A stretch of 64,000 bases of DNA from CAJQQK01 sp965224225 (GCA_965224225.1 CBDCZF010000015.1:1-64000), one strand, 5' to 3'. Counted from the first letter of the stretch, positions 16,858-25,644 are shown. Made by a program: numbers and translations. The notes: a model not told the origin generated them from the letters alone.

Positions 16858-17775
16858 TCATTTCCCCCGCCCCGCAACCCGCGCCTGCAATAGCCACGTG
16901 AACCGCTTTGCCGTCTCGCTGAGCGCTTCCCCCTTGCGCCGATAGATATTGACCATGCCCGGTAGGGGCATTTCGAGGCCAGCGATGCGCACGAGGTTGC
17001 CGCTCGCTAAACGCTCCTTGACCGCAAAGCCCCAGCCAAGCGCGATGCCCTCGCCGCGCTCGGCGACGTCGAGGCAGATTTGGTAGGAGCTGAAGGTCAG
17101 TCCCTCGATCGGTCGTGGCTCTTTGAGGCGGAAGAAGGCGAGGAAATTGCGCCAGTCCGGCCATTTGCGCCGCTCATCGGCAAGGTGGAGCAGCGGCATT
17201 GCAGCGATGTCCACGGCGTTTGCCTGCTTCGGGAGCTGAGCTGCAAGTTCCGGCGAGCAAACGGGAAAGATCACATCATCGGCGAGCGGTTCAATCTCGA
17301 ACCTGTCGTCGGCCCAGCGGCCGTACTGAAGGCCGATATGGAACTCTTCGCCGATGCTTTCGATTGGCTCGGATGAGGAAAGGATGCGCAGTTTGAGATC
17401 AGGATAGAGCCTCTGCATGTCGCCGACACAGGGCACGACGAGTGCGTTGCCGAGGCTCATGTCGGAATAGATGGTCAGGCTTTCGCTGCCCTGTGCCTGG
17501 GCGCGCAAGCGGGTGGCAACCCGGGCGAGTTCGTCGAGTGCATCACGGACGCTCGCTGCCAGCGCCTCACCTTCGGCTGTCGGGATCACATCGTAGCGCC
17601 GGCGCTCGAACAGCGAGACGCCGAGGTCTCCTTCCAACTCGCGGATGCGGCGGCTGACGCTGGCCTGGGACAGTGCCAGCTCATCTGCAGCGCGTGTGAA
17701 ACTGCCCAGCCGATACGCGGCCTCGAAGGGTACGAGGGCGGCCAATGGGGGCAATCGTTCAGGGAGACGAGACAT
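16858..17775 (-). CDS. LysR-family transcriptional regulator
   Basis: A 305 aa regulator. The N-terminal HTH (about residues 10-70, AADELALSQASVSRRIRELE) resembles the GcvA branch, and a LysR substrate-binding domain follows (about 95-295). It is divergent from the three-gene NIF3/CutA-like operon, with only 98 bp between start codons, the usual arrangement for a LysR protein and its target. A candidate dyad lies in that gap. No good ribosome site precedes its ATG. Confidence 0.92.
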   Translation of the reverse strand: MSRLPERLPPLAALVPFEAAYRLGSFTRAADELALSQASVSRRIRELEGDLGVSLFERRRYDVIPTAEGEALAASVRDALDELARVATRLRAQAQGSESLTIYSDMSLGNALVVPCVGDMQRLYPDLKLRILSSSEPIESIGEEFHIGLQYGRWADDRFEIEPLADDVIFPVCSPELAAQLPKQANAVDIAAMPLLHLADERRKWPDWRNFLAFFRLKEPRPIEGLTFSSYQICLDVAERGEGIALGWGFAVKERLASGNLVRIAGLEMPLPGMVNIYRRKGEALSETAKRFTWLLQARVAGRGK

Positions 17776-17782
17776 TTGGAAA

Positions 17783-17800
17783 TTAAAAACCTGAGTTTAA
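17783..17800. promoter_or_regulatory. Candidate LysR operator dyad
   Basis: TTAAA (17783-17787) and TTTAA (17796-17800) form an AT-rich inverted repeat with an 8-bp spacer. It lies in the short divergent gap, close to the regulator's own start, where autorepressor/activator sites commonly lie. The half-sites are short, so chance is possible. Confidence 0.3.
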
Positions 17801-17873
17801 AACCAGCTCTTCTGGCCGGTATTCAAGACAACTAACATACTAAAATCAAATGCCTGTAAAGGAGCTTGCGAGC

Positions 17874-18329
17874 ATGGCTAAGCACGAACTCGACGATTTC
17901 GACATGACCCCGGCGACGCTCGAACGCGAGTGGGTGGTGACCATCGATACGCCAACAGGCGGCGTGCCGCCGGTGCTCGACGCTCTCGGCAAGGAACTGC
18001 CCCTCGTGCAGGGGCCATACGACAACTGCATGTTCGTGCGCGAGAACGGTTATCAGCGTTTCCGGGCGCTCGAAGGCTCGCACGCCGGTGCCGAAGGCAC
18101 GATCCAGCAAACACCCGCGCAGCAGATCGTGTTCTCGATCCCGCCCGACCGCGACTTGCTCGCCAAGGCCTTCGACGTGATTTTCGCGGTCCATGTCAAC
18201 GAGGAACCGACCATCCGCGTTGAGGAGGTCTGGGGCAGCCGCTCGAAGCTGCTCGATGACAAGGACAATCCCAACCGCTACTGGAACCGGCCGGACGCCG
18301 CCAAGCTGCACGGGGATTCGGTCGGTTGA
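17874..18329 (+). CDS. Stand-alone NIF3-insertion/CutA-like domain protein, paralogue 1
   Basis: A 151 aa protein. From about residue 20 to 125 it follows the pattern of the PII/CutA-like insertion domain of NIF3/YqfO proteins: a first beta-alpha unit (EWVVTID...VLDALGK), a central GPYDNCMF...RFRALEGSHAGAEG stretch, and a second unit ending IFAVHVNEEPTIRVEEVW, comparable to the family's AHPYEEP signature. A tail with DNPNRYWNR follows and is shared with the next two genes. ATG 17874 is chosen over 17850 because AAAGGAG lies nine bases upstream. No enzyme motif is seen; small-molecule or metal sensing is a guess from the fold. Confidence 0.72.
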   Translation: MAKHELDDFDMTPATLEREWVVTIDTPTGGVPPVLDALGKELPLVQGPYDNCMFVRENGYQRFRALEGSHAGAEGTIQQTPAQQIVFSIPPDRDLLAKAFDVIFAVHVNEEPTIRVEEVWGSRSKLLDDKDNPNRYWNRPDAAKLHGDSVG

Positions 18330-18799
18330 TGGGGCGTGGCATGGATGACCTTTCGCACTACCAGGCAAGGTCGGGCAGCGTCGTGCCGGTTTGGACCCTG
18401 GAAATCCAGACACTGCCCGAAGATGTCGACCGCATCCTCGATACCGTCTTGCAGGTGCACTCCCTTTCGTTCGGGCGCTACGAACGTAACGCGAGCATCT
18501 CGGCCTTAGGCCGCGAGACGGCGCAGCCTAAGACGGATTCGACGACGACAACGCACGTTGCAGGGTTCACGGCAGGGGCGACCGAAACCTATCCCATGGT
18601 CGAATTGAAGATTTCGATCGAGCGGGATCGGGCCGTGCTCGAGAAGGTCATGGATGCGATCCTCGATGTCCATCATTACGAAGAGCCGGTGATCTTCATC
18701 CGCGAGGACTGGGCGAGCCGGGCCAACTACGATCCGACGAGCGACAACCCGAACCGGTGGTGGAATAACGGGCGTGGCTTGCCGAAGCGTATCGAATAG
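18329..18799 (+). CDS. Stand-alone NIF3-insertion/CutA-like domain protein, paralogue 2
   Basis: A 156 aa paralogue of its neighbours. The first unit begins VWTLEIQTLPEDVDRILDTV, very close to MWLIMFQAPVEDVDRIFQAV in paralogue 3. The second unit ends MDAILDVHHYEEPVIFIRED, which is near the classical HPYEEP motif. The tail reads DNPNRWWNN. A Thr-rich linker replaces the EG/AG turn seen in the other two. The start overlaps the stop of paralogue 1 (TGATG), so the genes are translationally coupled and the products may form a hetero-oligomer. Confidence 0.72.
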   Translation: MGRGMDDLSHYQARSGSVVPVWTLEIQTLPEDVDRILDTVLQVHSLSFGRYERNASISALGRETAQPKTDSTTTTHVAGFTAGATETYPMVELKISIERDRAVLEKVMDAILDVHHYEEPVIFIREDWASRANYDPTSDNPNRWWNNGRGLPKRIE

Positions 18800-18827
18800 G
18801 GCGACGGAGCACGACAAGGAGATAGCA

Positions 18828-19283
18828 ATGTCACAAGCAAGTATTCTGGCGTCGGGCTTCGATACCCGGCCGATCGAAATGCAGCCGATGTGGCTGATCA
18901 TGTTTCAAGCCCCGGTCGAGGATGTCGACCGCATCTTCCAGGCCGTGACGGAGGTTGCTCCGCTGGCACAGGGCAATACGGATCGCAACGGCTATCGCGC
19001 ATCCGGTGGGACCGAATATTACCGCCCGCGCGAAGGAACGCCGACCGGTGCCGAGGAAGAGACCCGGAAACGACCAAGTGTCGATGAAATGCGTTTCTTC
19101 ATCCCGCGCGATGAACAGCAGCTCCGTGCAGTTGTCGAGGCGATCTACGAGGTACACAGCTACTACGAGCCTGTGATCACGGTGACGGAGGTGTTGCGCA
19201 GCCAGTGCAAAGGGCTGGACGACAAAGATAATCCGCACCGCTGGTGGAACAGGGCGGGCGATTGGAAAGCGGCTGACGCATAG
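18828..19283 (+). CDS. Stand-alone NIF3-insertion/CutA-like domain protein, paralogue 3
   Basis: A 151 aa paralogue. Order: MWLIMFQAPVEDVDRIFQAV, a central GYRASGGTEYYRPREGTPTGAEE turn, MRFFIPRDEQQLRAVVEAIY, then VHSYYEPVITVTEV, and a DNPHRWWNR tail. The His is kept, but the YEEP core reads YYEP. ATG 18828 has AAGGAG seven bases upstream; the open frame extends further back but overlaps paralogue 2. It is followed by an EamA transporter 46 bp downstream, suggesting that the domain trio senses or handles something the transporter moves. Confidence 0.72.
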   Translation: MSQASILASGFDTRPIEMQPMWLIMFQAPVEDVDRIFQAVTEVAPLAQGNTDRNGYRASGGTEYYRPREGTPTGAEEETRKRPSVDEMRFFIPRDEQQLRAVVEAIYEVHSYYEPVITVTEVLRSQCKGLDDKDNPHRWWNRAGDWKAADA

Positions 19284-19329
19284 TGGTTCGGGACGCCCCG
19301 TCTCGGGGGGTGAAAGGTGCGATTGAGGC

Positions 19330-20253
19330 GTGTCCAAGTCCACCAGAAATCCGTTTCCCGGAGGTCTCGCCCCGACGCTCGCAGTGGCGGCGGCTGCGGT
19401 CGGTTTTGGCAGCGTGCCCTATTTTGCAAAGTCCCTGACCGATTCCGGCATGTTGCCGGTCGCGATTGCCTTTTATCGCTACCTGCTGGTCGGTGTCGTT
19501 CTCATTCCGGTTCTGCAACTTGGGCGGCGTCGCAGAAGGGCAACGTTCTGGGCCATGGCGGCAGGAGCTGCGATGGGCGTCGGCTGGACCGGATATGTGT
19601 GCGCGATCGAACTGATGCCCGTCTCTACGGTGGCCATCCTCTATATGAGCTATCCGCTGTTCACGCTGCTGATTGCCTGGCTAGCATTTGCCGAGCGGCC
19701 GACCCGCGCAGCCGTGGTTGGCGCCGTCATGATCATCGTCGCCGCACTACTTGTGACTGTGCCGGTTAGTTCCACGGACATCACCGCGAGCGGGTTGCTC
19801 TGGGCCTGCGCGGCCCCGCTGACTTTCGGCTTTGCCGTCAACGTTCTGGCGACCAAACTCGACGGCATACCGCCACTGGCCCGCGTCAGCGGGCTTGGCA
19901 TCGGCGCCGTTGTCGGCCTTGCTCCCATCATCTGTGCGCTTCCAGCCGAGACGCTTCTGCCAATTGGCTTGGCGCAGTGGGCGCTTGTCGGTGGGATCTG
20001 CCTGCTGACCGCTCTGGTGCCGCAGCTTCTCTATGTGGTTCATTCGCCACGGATCGGGGCTGCCAAGTCCGCTATGCTCGGTGGCCTCGAACTCCCGACC
20101 ATGCTTGTGATCGGCTGGCTGGCCTTCGCCGAGCCCGTACGCGGCACGCAGATATTGGCTGGCGCACTTGTCCTCGGAGCGATCCTGATGACGTCTATGT
20201 CGCGCTCTTTGCACGCGGCAGAGGCCGAGGATGTCCTATCCCGCGTCAACTGA
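19330..20253 (+). CDS. DMT-superfamily (EamA) transporter
   Basis: A 307 aa integral membrane protein with about ten hydrophobic segments arranged as two EamA repeats (for example VGFGSVPYFAKSL and LTFGFAVNVLATKL). EamA proteins export or import amino acids, metabolites or drugs; the substrate cannot be predicted. The start is GTG 19330 with only a weak ribosome site. It lies 46 bp after the NIF3/CutA-like trio and is most likely in the same operon. Confidence 0.88.
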   Translation: MSKSTRNPFPGGLAPTLAVAAAAVGFGSVPYFAKSLTDSGMLPVAIAFYRYLLVGVVLIPVLQLGRRRRRATFWAMAAGAAMGVGWTGYVCAIELMPVSTVAILYMSYPLFTLLIAWLAFAERPTRAAVVGAVMIIVAALLVTVPVSSTDITASGLLWACAAPLTFGFAVNVLATKLDGIPPLARVSGLGIGAVVGLAPIICALPAETLLPIGLAQWALVGGICLLTALVPQLLYVVHSPRIGAAKSAMLGGLELPTMLVIGWLAFAEPVRGTQILAGALVLGAILMTSMSRSLHAAEAEDVLSRVN

Positions 20254-20337
20254 ATTGTGAGGGACAGGATCAACGGCATGAATGCCTCCACTATGCTATC
20301 GTAAGGCCAGGAAAGCTCCCAATCGGAGGCACAATTC

Positions 20338-21552
20338 TTGACCGTAGAAGTTGAATTTCAGCCTGATGCGCGGTCGTCGCTGGAAGGCATTCGTGTTCTG
20401 GATCTGTCGCGGCTGGTCTCGGGCAACGTCGTCACGCACCTGCTTGCCGATCACGGTGCAGAGGTCGTCAAGGTCGAGCGGCCGGGTGTCGGGGATGATC
20501 TGAGGAACTGGCGAACGAAGGGCGTCAGCGTTCATTGGAAGGTCTATTGCCGCAACAAGAAGAGCATCACGCTCGACCTCCGGCAAAGTGAAGGCAAGCA
20601 GCTCCTGCTGCAGCTTGCCGAGCGCATGAACGTGCTTGTCGAAAACTTCAAGCCCGGTACGCTCGAGCGCTGGGGCATCGGACCGGATGTATTGCTACAG
20701 CGAAATCCCAGGCTGGTCATCGTGCGTGTTTCCGGCTGGGGGCAGACGGGGCTTTATGCGCACAAGCCTGGCTTCGGCAGCCTGGTAGAGGCGATGTCCG
20801 GCTTCGCGGCAATGAACGGCTTTGGCGATCGTCCGCCCGTGCTCCCCCCGCTTGCCCTGGCCGACATGATTGCCGGTCTCTACGGCTCCTTCGCGGTGCT
20901 GGCCGCGATACGCCATATCGAAATGGCTCAGGGCAAGGGCCAGGTGATCGACCTACCTCTGTTCGATCCAATCTATTCGATACTCGGTCCGATCGCCGCA
21001 CAATACCGGCTGACGGGCAAGGTGCCGGAGCGCACCGGGTCGCGCTCCAACCAGACCGCACCGCGTAACGCCTACCGCACAAAGGACGGCAAGTACGTTG
21101 CGTTGTCGGCTTCGATGCAGGCCATGGCCGAACGGCTGTTCAAGACCATCGGCATGCCCGAACTGATTGACGATCCGAAGTACAAGACAAATACCGACCG
21201 GGTCGCCAACAACGACGAACTCGACCCGATCGTTGCCAATTTCATGGCCAGCCGGACACAGGCGGAGCTGCTCGAAATCTTCGAGAAGGCAGATGTGACG
21301 GTCGGGCCGGTTGCTGACATCGCGCAACTGATAGACCATCCCTACATCAATGACCGGGCGATTATCGTGGATGTTCCGGACGACGCATTGGGGCGCCTGC
21401 CGATGCACAACGTCATTCCGCGCATGTCGGGGACACCTGCAGCCCTGCGTACGGCGGCGCCTGAACTTGGGCAGCATAATTTCGAAATCTATTCAGAACT
21501 CGGGCTCGGCCAGAGCGAGCTGGATCGGCTTGGAACTGCGGGTGTCGTGTGA
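20338..21552 (+). CDS. CaiB/BaiF family CoA-transferase (class III)
   Basis: A 404 aa family III CoA-transferase, which moves CoA between carboxylates through an aspartyl-CoA intermediate. The N-terminal LEGIRVLDLSRLVSG, the ADHGAEVVKVERPG segment, the conserved ENFKPGT and the catalytic Asp in PLALADMIAGLYG (about residue 179) are present. The start is TTG 20338, supported by GGAGG eight bases upstream and by homology beginning just after it. It is convergent with the DsbA-like gene. The acid substrate is unknown. Confidence 0.92.
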   Translation: MTVEVEFQPDARSSLEGIRVLDLSRLVSGNVVTHLLADHGAEVVKVERPGVGDDLRNWRTKGVSVHWKVYCRNKKSITLDLRQSEGKQLLLQLAERMNVLVENFKPGTLERWGIGPDVLLQRNPRLVIVRVSGWGQTGLYAHKPGFGSLVEAMSGFAAMNGFGDRPPVLPPLALADMIAGLYGSFAVLAAIRHIEMAQGKGQVIDLPLFDPIYSILGPIAAQYRLTGKVPERTGSRSNQTAPRNAYRTKDGKYVALSASMQAMAERLFKTIGMPELIDDPKYKTNTDRVANNDELDPIVANFMASRTQAELLEIFEKADVTVGPVADIAQLIDHPYINDRAIIVDVPDDALGRLPMHNVIPRMSGTPAALRTAAPELGQHNFEIYSELGLGQSELDRLGTAGVV

Positions 21553-21598
21553 TGTTCGCACTGCCGATCCGGGTGCCGGTCATGATCAGCGACAGGCT

Positions 21599-22243
21599 TC
21601 AGGCGGCTTCGGCCTTGTCGAGCCAGGCCGCTATGCCATCGACCATCCCGTCGATCGGGCGGAAGCCGTTAGTGATCAGACCGTAGCCATCCGTCTCATT
21701 GCCGATCAGCAGGCAAGGAAAACCGTGTACGCCCGACTGCTGGGCGAACAGAAAATCACGGAACGTCTCGTTGCGCACTTCGCCGTCACCCAGGAGGGCG
21801 AGGAACCCGTCACGGTCTTCACCGGCTTCGGCGGCAATTTCGGCCAGCGTGGCAACGTCCGTCACGTCGCGATTGGCACCGTAAAAGGCGCTGCTGATCG
21901 CTCCGAGGAACGACAGTGCCTTTCCAGGCGCAGACCGGCGCATGGCGACGACGGCCCGGCAGGCGGGTTCCGTGTCGTAGACGAAATGTTCGCGATCGAA
22001 GAACGAAAAGTCGAACGGCTGGCCCGAGGCCTCATGCACCCGGCGCCAGGCACCGCGGATGTATTCGCGGTCCTTCTCGCGCATCGCCTGCGTATTGCCG
22101 GCTCTGAGCCCGCCCGTGACGACGCGCAAACCGACGCGTCCCTCGAAGGTTTCGGCGAGTGACTGCATTACGGGTGAAAAGCCGTAACACCACGAACACA
22201 TCGGATCGGCGAAATAGAGGAAATGATGGCGCGGTTCGGTCAT
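21599..22243 (-). CDS. DsbA-family thioredoxin-fold oxidoreductase
   Basis: A 214 aa protein with the thioredoxin-like active site CSWC near residue 16 (YFADPMCSWCYGF) and a cis-Pro loop VHGFPCLLIG. The all-helical insert expected of DsbA/FrnE-type proteins lies between them. No signal peptide is visible, so it is probably cytoplasmic, like FrnE or related glutathione-dependent isomerases. It is the last of three minus-strand genes with an RraA-like and an Ldh2-like enzyme. Confidence 0.87.
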   Translation of the reverse strand: MTEPRHHFLYFADPMCSWCYGFSPVMQSLAETFEGRVGLRVVTGGLRAGNTQAMREKDREYIRGAWRRVHEASGQPFDFSFFDREHFVYDTEPACRAVVAMRRSAPGKALSFLGAISSAFYGANRDVTDVATLAEIAAEAGEDRDGFLALLGDGEVRNETFRDFLFAQQSGVHGFPCLLIGNETDGYGLITNGFRPIDGMVDGIAAWLDKAEAA

Positions 22244-22359
22244 ATAGCGAAGCCTTTCCGGACAGGCGGCACGAGGGGAGTTCCGTCTCCGATCATAGAG
22301 CGCGAGGCTTCTCTCGTAAAATAACCGGACCGGTTGGTCTCGAGCGCCGGCCGGTTGTC

Positions 22360-23061
22360 TCAGTGGATCTCGTCCTGTTTTGCCATGGCATCGCGCAACT
22401 TCTCGAACGTGAAGCCCGGTGCCTTGGCAACGTCGAGAATGACGGCTTCCTTGCGCGCGAGCAGGTCGCAGGCAGCGGGCAGCTTGTCGATCTGGTCATG
22501 CGGGATCACAACGGCGCCGTGCTGATCGGCATGGATGATGTCGCCCGAATTGACGACCATGCCGGCAACACGGACGGTTTGTCCGAAACCTGCGAGGTGG
22601 ACGTGTGCATGGCTGGGCATGATCGAGCCGGCCAGCGCATTGAACCCATCCGCCCAGTCCGGGATGTCACGAATGGCACCATCGGTGACAACGCCGCAGC
22701 AGCCGAGGCCCTTGTGCACGTTCGATTGCACCTCACCCCAGAAACAGCCGAAGCCGATATCAGCACCGTCGAGGTCCTGCAGCACGGCGATGGATGGCGT
22801 TGGCCCGCCCTTGGCGATGTATTCGTAGTAATCGAGGCGCTGTTGGCGTGCGGCATCGCCGGTCAGTTCGTTGGCATGCGTCGAACGGATGGTCGCCGTG
22901 CGGGCAAAGCCGATGAAGGGGCCGTTGCCGGGGAACGGATTGACTAGCGGCTTACTTGTGAAGCCTGTCAGCCGTGCCGACGAATCGATGACTTCGAGGG
23001 CATTGCAGATCGTCGGCGTGTCAAACTTCGTGAGTTTGTCGAACAGGTCCTGTGCGGGCAT
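22360..23061 (-). CDS. RraA-family protein (aldolase/decarboxylase-like)
   Basis: A 233 aa member of the RraA/HMG-aldolase fold. The signature GVVTDGAIRDIPDW, which holds the metal-binding and substrate Arg-Asp pair, lies near residues 125-140, and HADQHGAVVIP follows. Members include 4-carboxy-4-hydroxy-2-oxoadipate aldolase and oxaloacetate decarboxylases. In a catabolic setting such as this one an aldolase or decarboxylase is more likely than the RNase E inhibitor. ATG 23061 is supported by AGGAG seven bases upstream. It lies 37 bp after the Ldh2-like gene. Confidence 0.85.
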   Translation of the reverse strand: MPAQDLFDKLTKFDTPTICNALEVIDSSARLTGFTSKPLVNPFPGNGPFIGFARTATIRSTHANELTGDAARQQRLDYYEYIAKGGPTPSIAVLQDLDGADIGFGCFWGEVQSNVHKGLGCCGVVTDGAIRDIPDWADGFNALAGSIMPSHAHVHLAGFGQTVRVAGMVVNSGDIIHADQHGAVVIPHDQIDKLPAACDLLARKEAVILDVAKAPGFTFEKLRDAMAKQDEIH

Positions 23062-23098
23062 CGTTGTCTCCTGGAACGGGTGGAATCTCTCTGTCTGT

Positions 23099-24181
23099 TC
23101 AGACCGTTGTGACGTCGGGAACGGCATTGACGCCGATGCCGGCCGCCGCCGCTGTGATGGCGGCCCAGGTCTGGTCGGGGATCTCGATGCCGTTGGCTTC
23201 ACGGTGGTGGCGCGTCTGTCTCTCTTTATCACCCGGTGCCAGGACATCGCCGCCGGCCTCGATCGGTTTGGCTGCCTTGTAGAACGCAAGATAGCGCTCG
23301 ACGTCCTCGGGGAAGAAGCCTTCGGGATCGATGCGCTCAGGGTCGATATAGACCGAGAGCATGCCGTTCGCCCATCTCCGGCCTTCGAGCGGTGCGCCGG
23401 TACCGGTCAGCGATCCGCCTAGGATCTCGACCATGAAGGCAAGGCCGGAACCCTTGTGGTCGCCCATTGCGCGGATCGCGCCCTTGCCCTGGCGATAATC
23501 ACGCGGACCGGAGTCTTCGTAAGGCCCGTAGAGGTAATGCGGATCGCCGCCGATCGTTCCGTCCTCGCTGACCAGGGAGTGCTCGGGCAACACCTTGCCG
23601 CCCTGGCTCGCGACCAGCACCTTGCCCTCGGCGACGACGGAGGTCGCGAAGTCGAGGATCAGGTGCTCCCCGTTCGCGCGTGGCACGCCGCAGGCATAAG
23701 GTGCGGTCGAGAACCGCCGGTCGATGGCACCATATGGGGCGACCAGCAGGGATGCCGGCGCGTTGACGTGGTGCGTCGAGACCAGGCCGGCATCGGCCGC
23801 CATCTCGGCCCATTCGCCGACCCGACCGACGTGGCCGCTGTTGCGCAGCGCGATCAGGGCAAGGCCATGCGCCTTGGCCCGCTCGATGCCGAGTGCCGTT
23901 GCCTGCTTGGCCATCGTCTGGCCGAAGCCGTACTGGCCGTCGACGACGCACATCGACGATGTATCGATCACGAACTTCAGTGTCTGGTCGGCGACGAAAT
24001 CGCCGCTCGCGAGCCATTGCAGGTATCGCGGCACACGCACAACGCCGTGGCTGTCATGGCCTGATAGATTGGCGCCGACCAGGGAATGGCCGAGCTGGGT
24101 TGCCTCCTCGCTCGAGCAGCCCGCCTTGGCAAAGATATCCCGGACGAAATTGGCGAGATCCTGTGGCTTGATGATAATCAT
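23099..24181 (-). CDS. Ldh2/MDH2-family malate/L-lactate-type dehydrogenase
   Basis: A 360 aa NAD(P)-dependent 2-hydroxyacid dehydrogenase of the unusual non-Rossmann type. Recognisable segments are SGHDSHGVVRVPRYL, LIALRNSGHVGRVGEWAE, the GDHKGSGLAFMVEI turn near 265, and LDFATSVVAEGKV. The conserved His of NSGHVGR is present. Relatives act on malate, ureidoglycolate, sulfolactate or 2,3-diketogulonate. ATG 24181 with GGAGAG upstream is chosen over a longer open frame. It is the first gene of a minus-strand trio with the RraA-like and DsbA-like genes. Confidence 0.9.
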   Translation of the reverse strand: MIIIKPQDLANFVRDIFAKAGCSSEEATQLGHSLVGANLSGHDSHGVVRVPRYLQWLASGDFVADQTLKFVIDTSSMCVVDGQYGFGQTMAKQATALGIERAKAHGLALIALRNSGHVGRVGEWAEMAADAGLVSTHHVNAPASLLVAPYGAIDRRFSTAPYACGVPRANGEHLILDFATSVVAEGKVLVASQGGKVLPEHSLVSEDGTIGGDPHYLYGPYEDSGPRDYRQGKGAIRAMGDHKGSGLAFMVEILGGSLTGTGAPLEGRRWANGMLSVYIDPERIDPEGFFPEDVERYLAFYKAAKPIEAGGDVLAPGDKERQTRHHREANGIEIPDQTWAAITAAAAGIGVNAVPDVTTV

Positions 24182-24302
24182 TGAGCGTGCTCTCCGCTTG
24201 TGCGTCTCATTCGCGCGCAAACTGGCGCACGCCGCCAACAATTCCTAGCGTCAGCGGCTCAAGAATTTCGCTGCTGATGACAAACGACGAGAGGACTGAC
24301 CC

Positions 24303-25478
24303 ATGGATTTCGAGTTGCCGGATAAGCTGGCCAAACTGAAGGCCGAGGTCGACGACTTCGTGCGCGCCGAGGTCATTCCCTTCGAAGCCGATCCGCGCTG
24401 GCTCGAGCATGGGCCGGGCGATGATTTGCGGCGCGACCTCAACGCCAAGGCCAAGGCCGCTGGTTTGCTCGCCGTGCACGTGCCGGAAGAATACGGTGGG
24501 CGCAATCTCTCGCACTTCGAAAAGGCCGTCGTTTTCGAGGCGGCCGGCTATTCGATCCTGGGACCCATCGCGCTGCACTGCCACGCGCCTGACGAAGGTA
24601 ATATCCACCTGCTCGAAGCGGTCGGCACGCCGGCGCAGAAGGAAAAGTATCTGGCACCGCTTGCGCGCGGCGACGTGCGCTCGTGCTTCTCGATGACCGA
24701 GCCGCCGCCCGGCGCCGGTGCCGACCCGGGTATGCTCAAGACGGAAGCCAAGCCTGACGGCAATGGCTGGGTGATCAACGGCCGAAAGTGGCTGATTACC
24801 GGCGCGGACGGCGCCGCGTTCACGATCATCATGGCACGAACCGGGGATGGCCCGGGCGATGCCACCATGTTCCTCAAGGAATTGCCGCACGAGAATTTCA
24901 AGATTTCCCGGACACTCGACACCATGGACGGCGCCTTCATGGGTGGTCACGGTGTCGTCGACATCGAGAACCTGAAGGTTTCCGGTGACGATGTTCTGGG
25001 TGAAGTCGGCAAGGGTTTCCGCTATGCCCAGGTACGCCTGGCGCCGGCCCGGCTGACGCACTGCATGCGCTGGCTCGGTGCCGCCCAACGCTGTCACGAC
25101 ACGGCCGTCGAATACGCCCGCACGCGCAAGGCGTTCGGCAAGGCGCTCGGCGAGCACGAGGGCGTGAGCTTCATGCTGGCCGACAACGTCATGGACCTGC
25201 ACACCTCGCGGCTTGTGATCTGGAAATGCGCCGCCTCCCTCGACAAGGGCGAGCGCGCGTCATCCGAAAGCTCAATTGCGAAGGTGGTGTGCTCCGAGGC
25301 GATCTACAGGATCGCCGACCGTTCGATGCAGATCCTCGGCGGCAGCGGACTAACGCGCGATACACCTGTCGAGCGCATTTTCCGCGAAGTGCGCGGATTC
25401 CGCATCTACGATGGACCCTCGGAAGTGCACCGCTGGGCGATCGGCCGACGCATCATGGAGAACAAGCTGCGCCTCTGA
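24303..25478 (+). CDS. Acyl-CoA dehydrogenase, ACAD10/11-like
   Basis: A 391 aa flavoprotein that would oxidise an acyl-CoA to the enoyl-CoA. The FAD/substrate signatures CFSMTEPPPGAGADPG, WLITGADGA and the C-terminal ILGGSGLTRDTPVERIFREVR are clear. Where typical members have YEGT with the catalytic Glu, this one reads YDGPSEVHRW, as in the ACAD10/11 group (DGPDEVH). That group acts on 4-phospho-acyl-CoA made by APH-type kinases, and a candidate kinase lies at 2709. It could therefore be the missing LvaC-like partner, but it is 20 kb away. GAGAGGA precedes the ATG. Confidence 0.9.
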   Translation: MDFELPDKLAKLKAEVDDFVRAEVIPFEADPRWLEHGPGDDLRRDLNAKAKAAGLLAVHVPEEYGGRNLSHFEKAVVFEAAGYSILGPIALHCHAPDEGNIHLLEAVGTPAQKEKYLAPLARGDVRSCFSMTEPPPGAGADPGMLKTEAKPDGNGWVINGRKWLITGADGAAFTIIMARTGDGPGDATMFLKELPHENFKISRTLDTMDGAFMGGHGVVDIENLKVSGDDVLGEVGKGFRYAQVRLAPARLTHCMRWLGAAQRCHDTAVEYARTRKAFGKALGEHEGVSFMLADNVMDLHTSRLVIWKCAASLDKGERASSESSIAKVVCSEAIYRIADRSMQILGGSGLTRDTPVERIFREVRGFRIYDGPSEVHRWAIGRRIMENKLRL

Positions 25479-25509
25479 TCGCGAGCCTCAGGCTGTACCC
25501 GAAAAAGCG

Positions 25510-25538
25510 AGAGGCGAAGCGCTCGACGCTTCGCCTCT
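25510..25538. repeat. Perfect 12-bp hairpin after the acyl-CoA dehydrogenase
   Basis: AGAGGCGAAGCG (25510-25521) pairs exactly with 25527-25538 around a 5-base loop. On the + strand no T-run follows, so it is not a canonical terminator. On the minus strand CGCTTTTT follows the stem, which would terminate antisense transcripts. It lies 31 bp after the acyl-CoA dehydrogenase stop. Confidence 0.6.
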
Positions 25539-25644
25539 GCCTCCCTAGACCCGGGACCGAATTATTATCGTGGTCGATCCTGTAACGAGTGCGTCGGACC
25601 CTGAAAGAACCGCCCGGCTAAGTCAAGCAATTGACACTGCTGAA

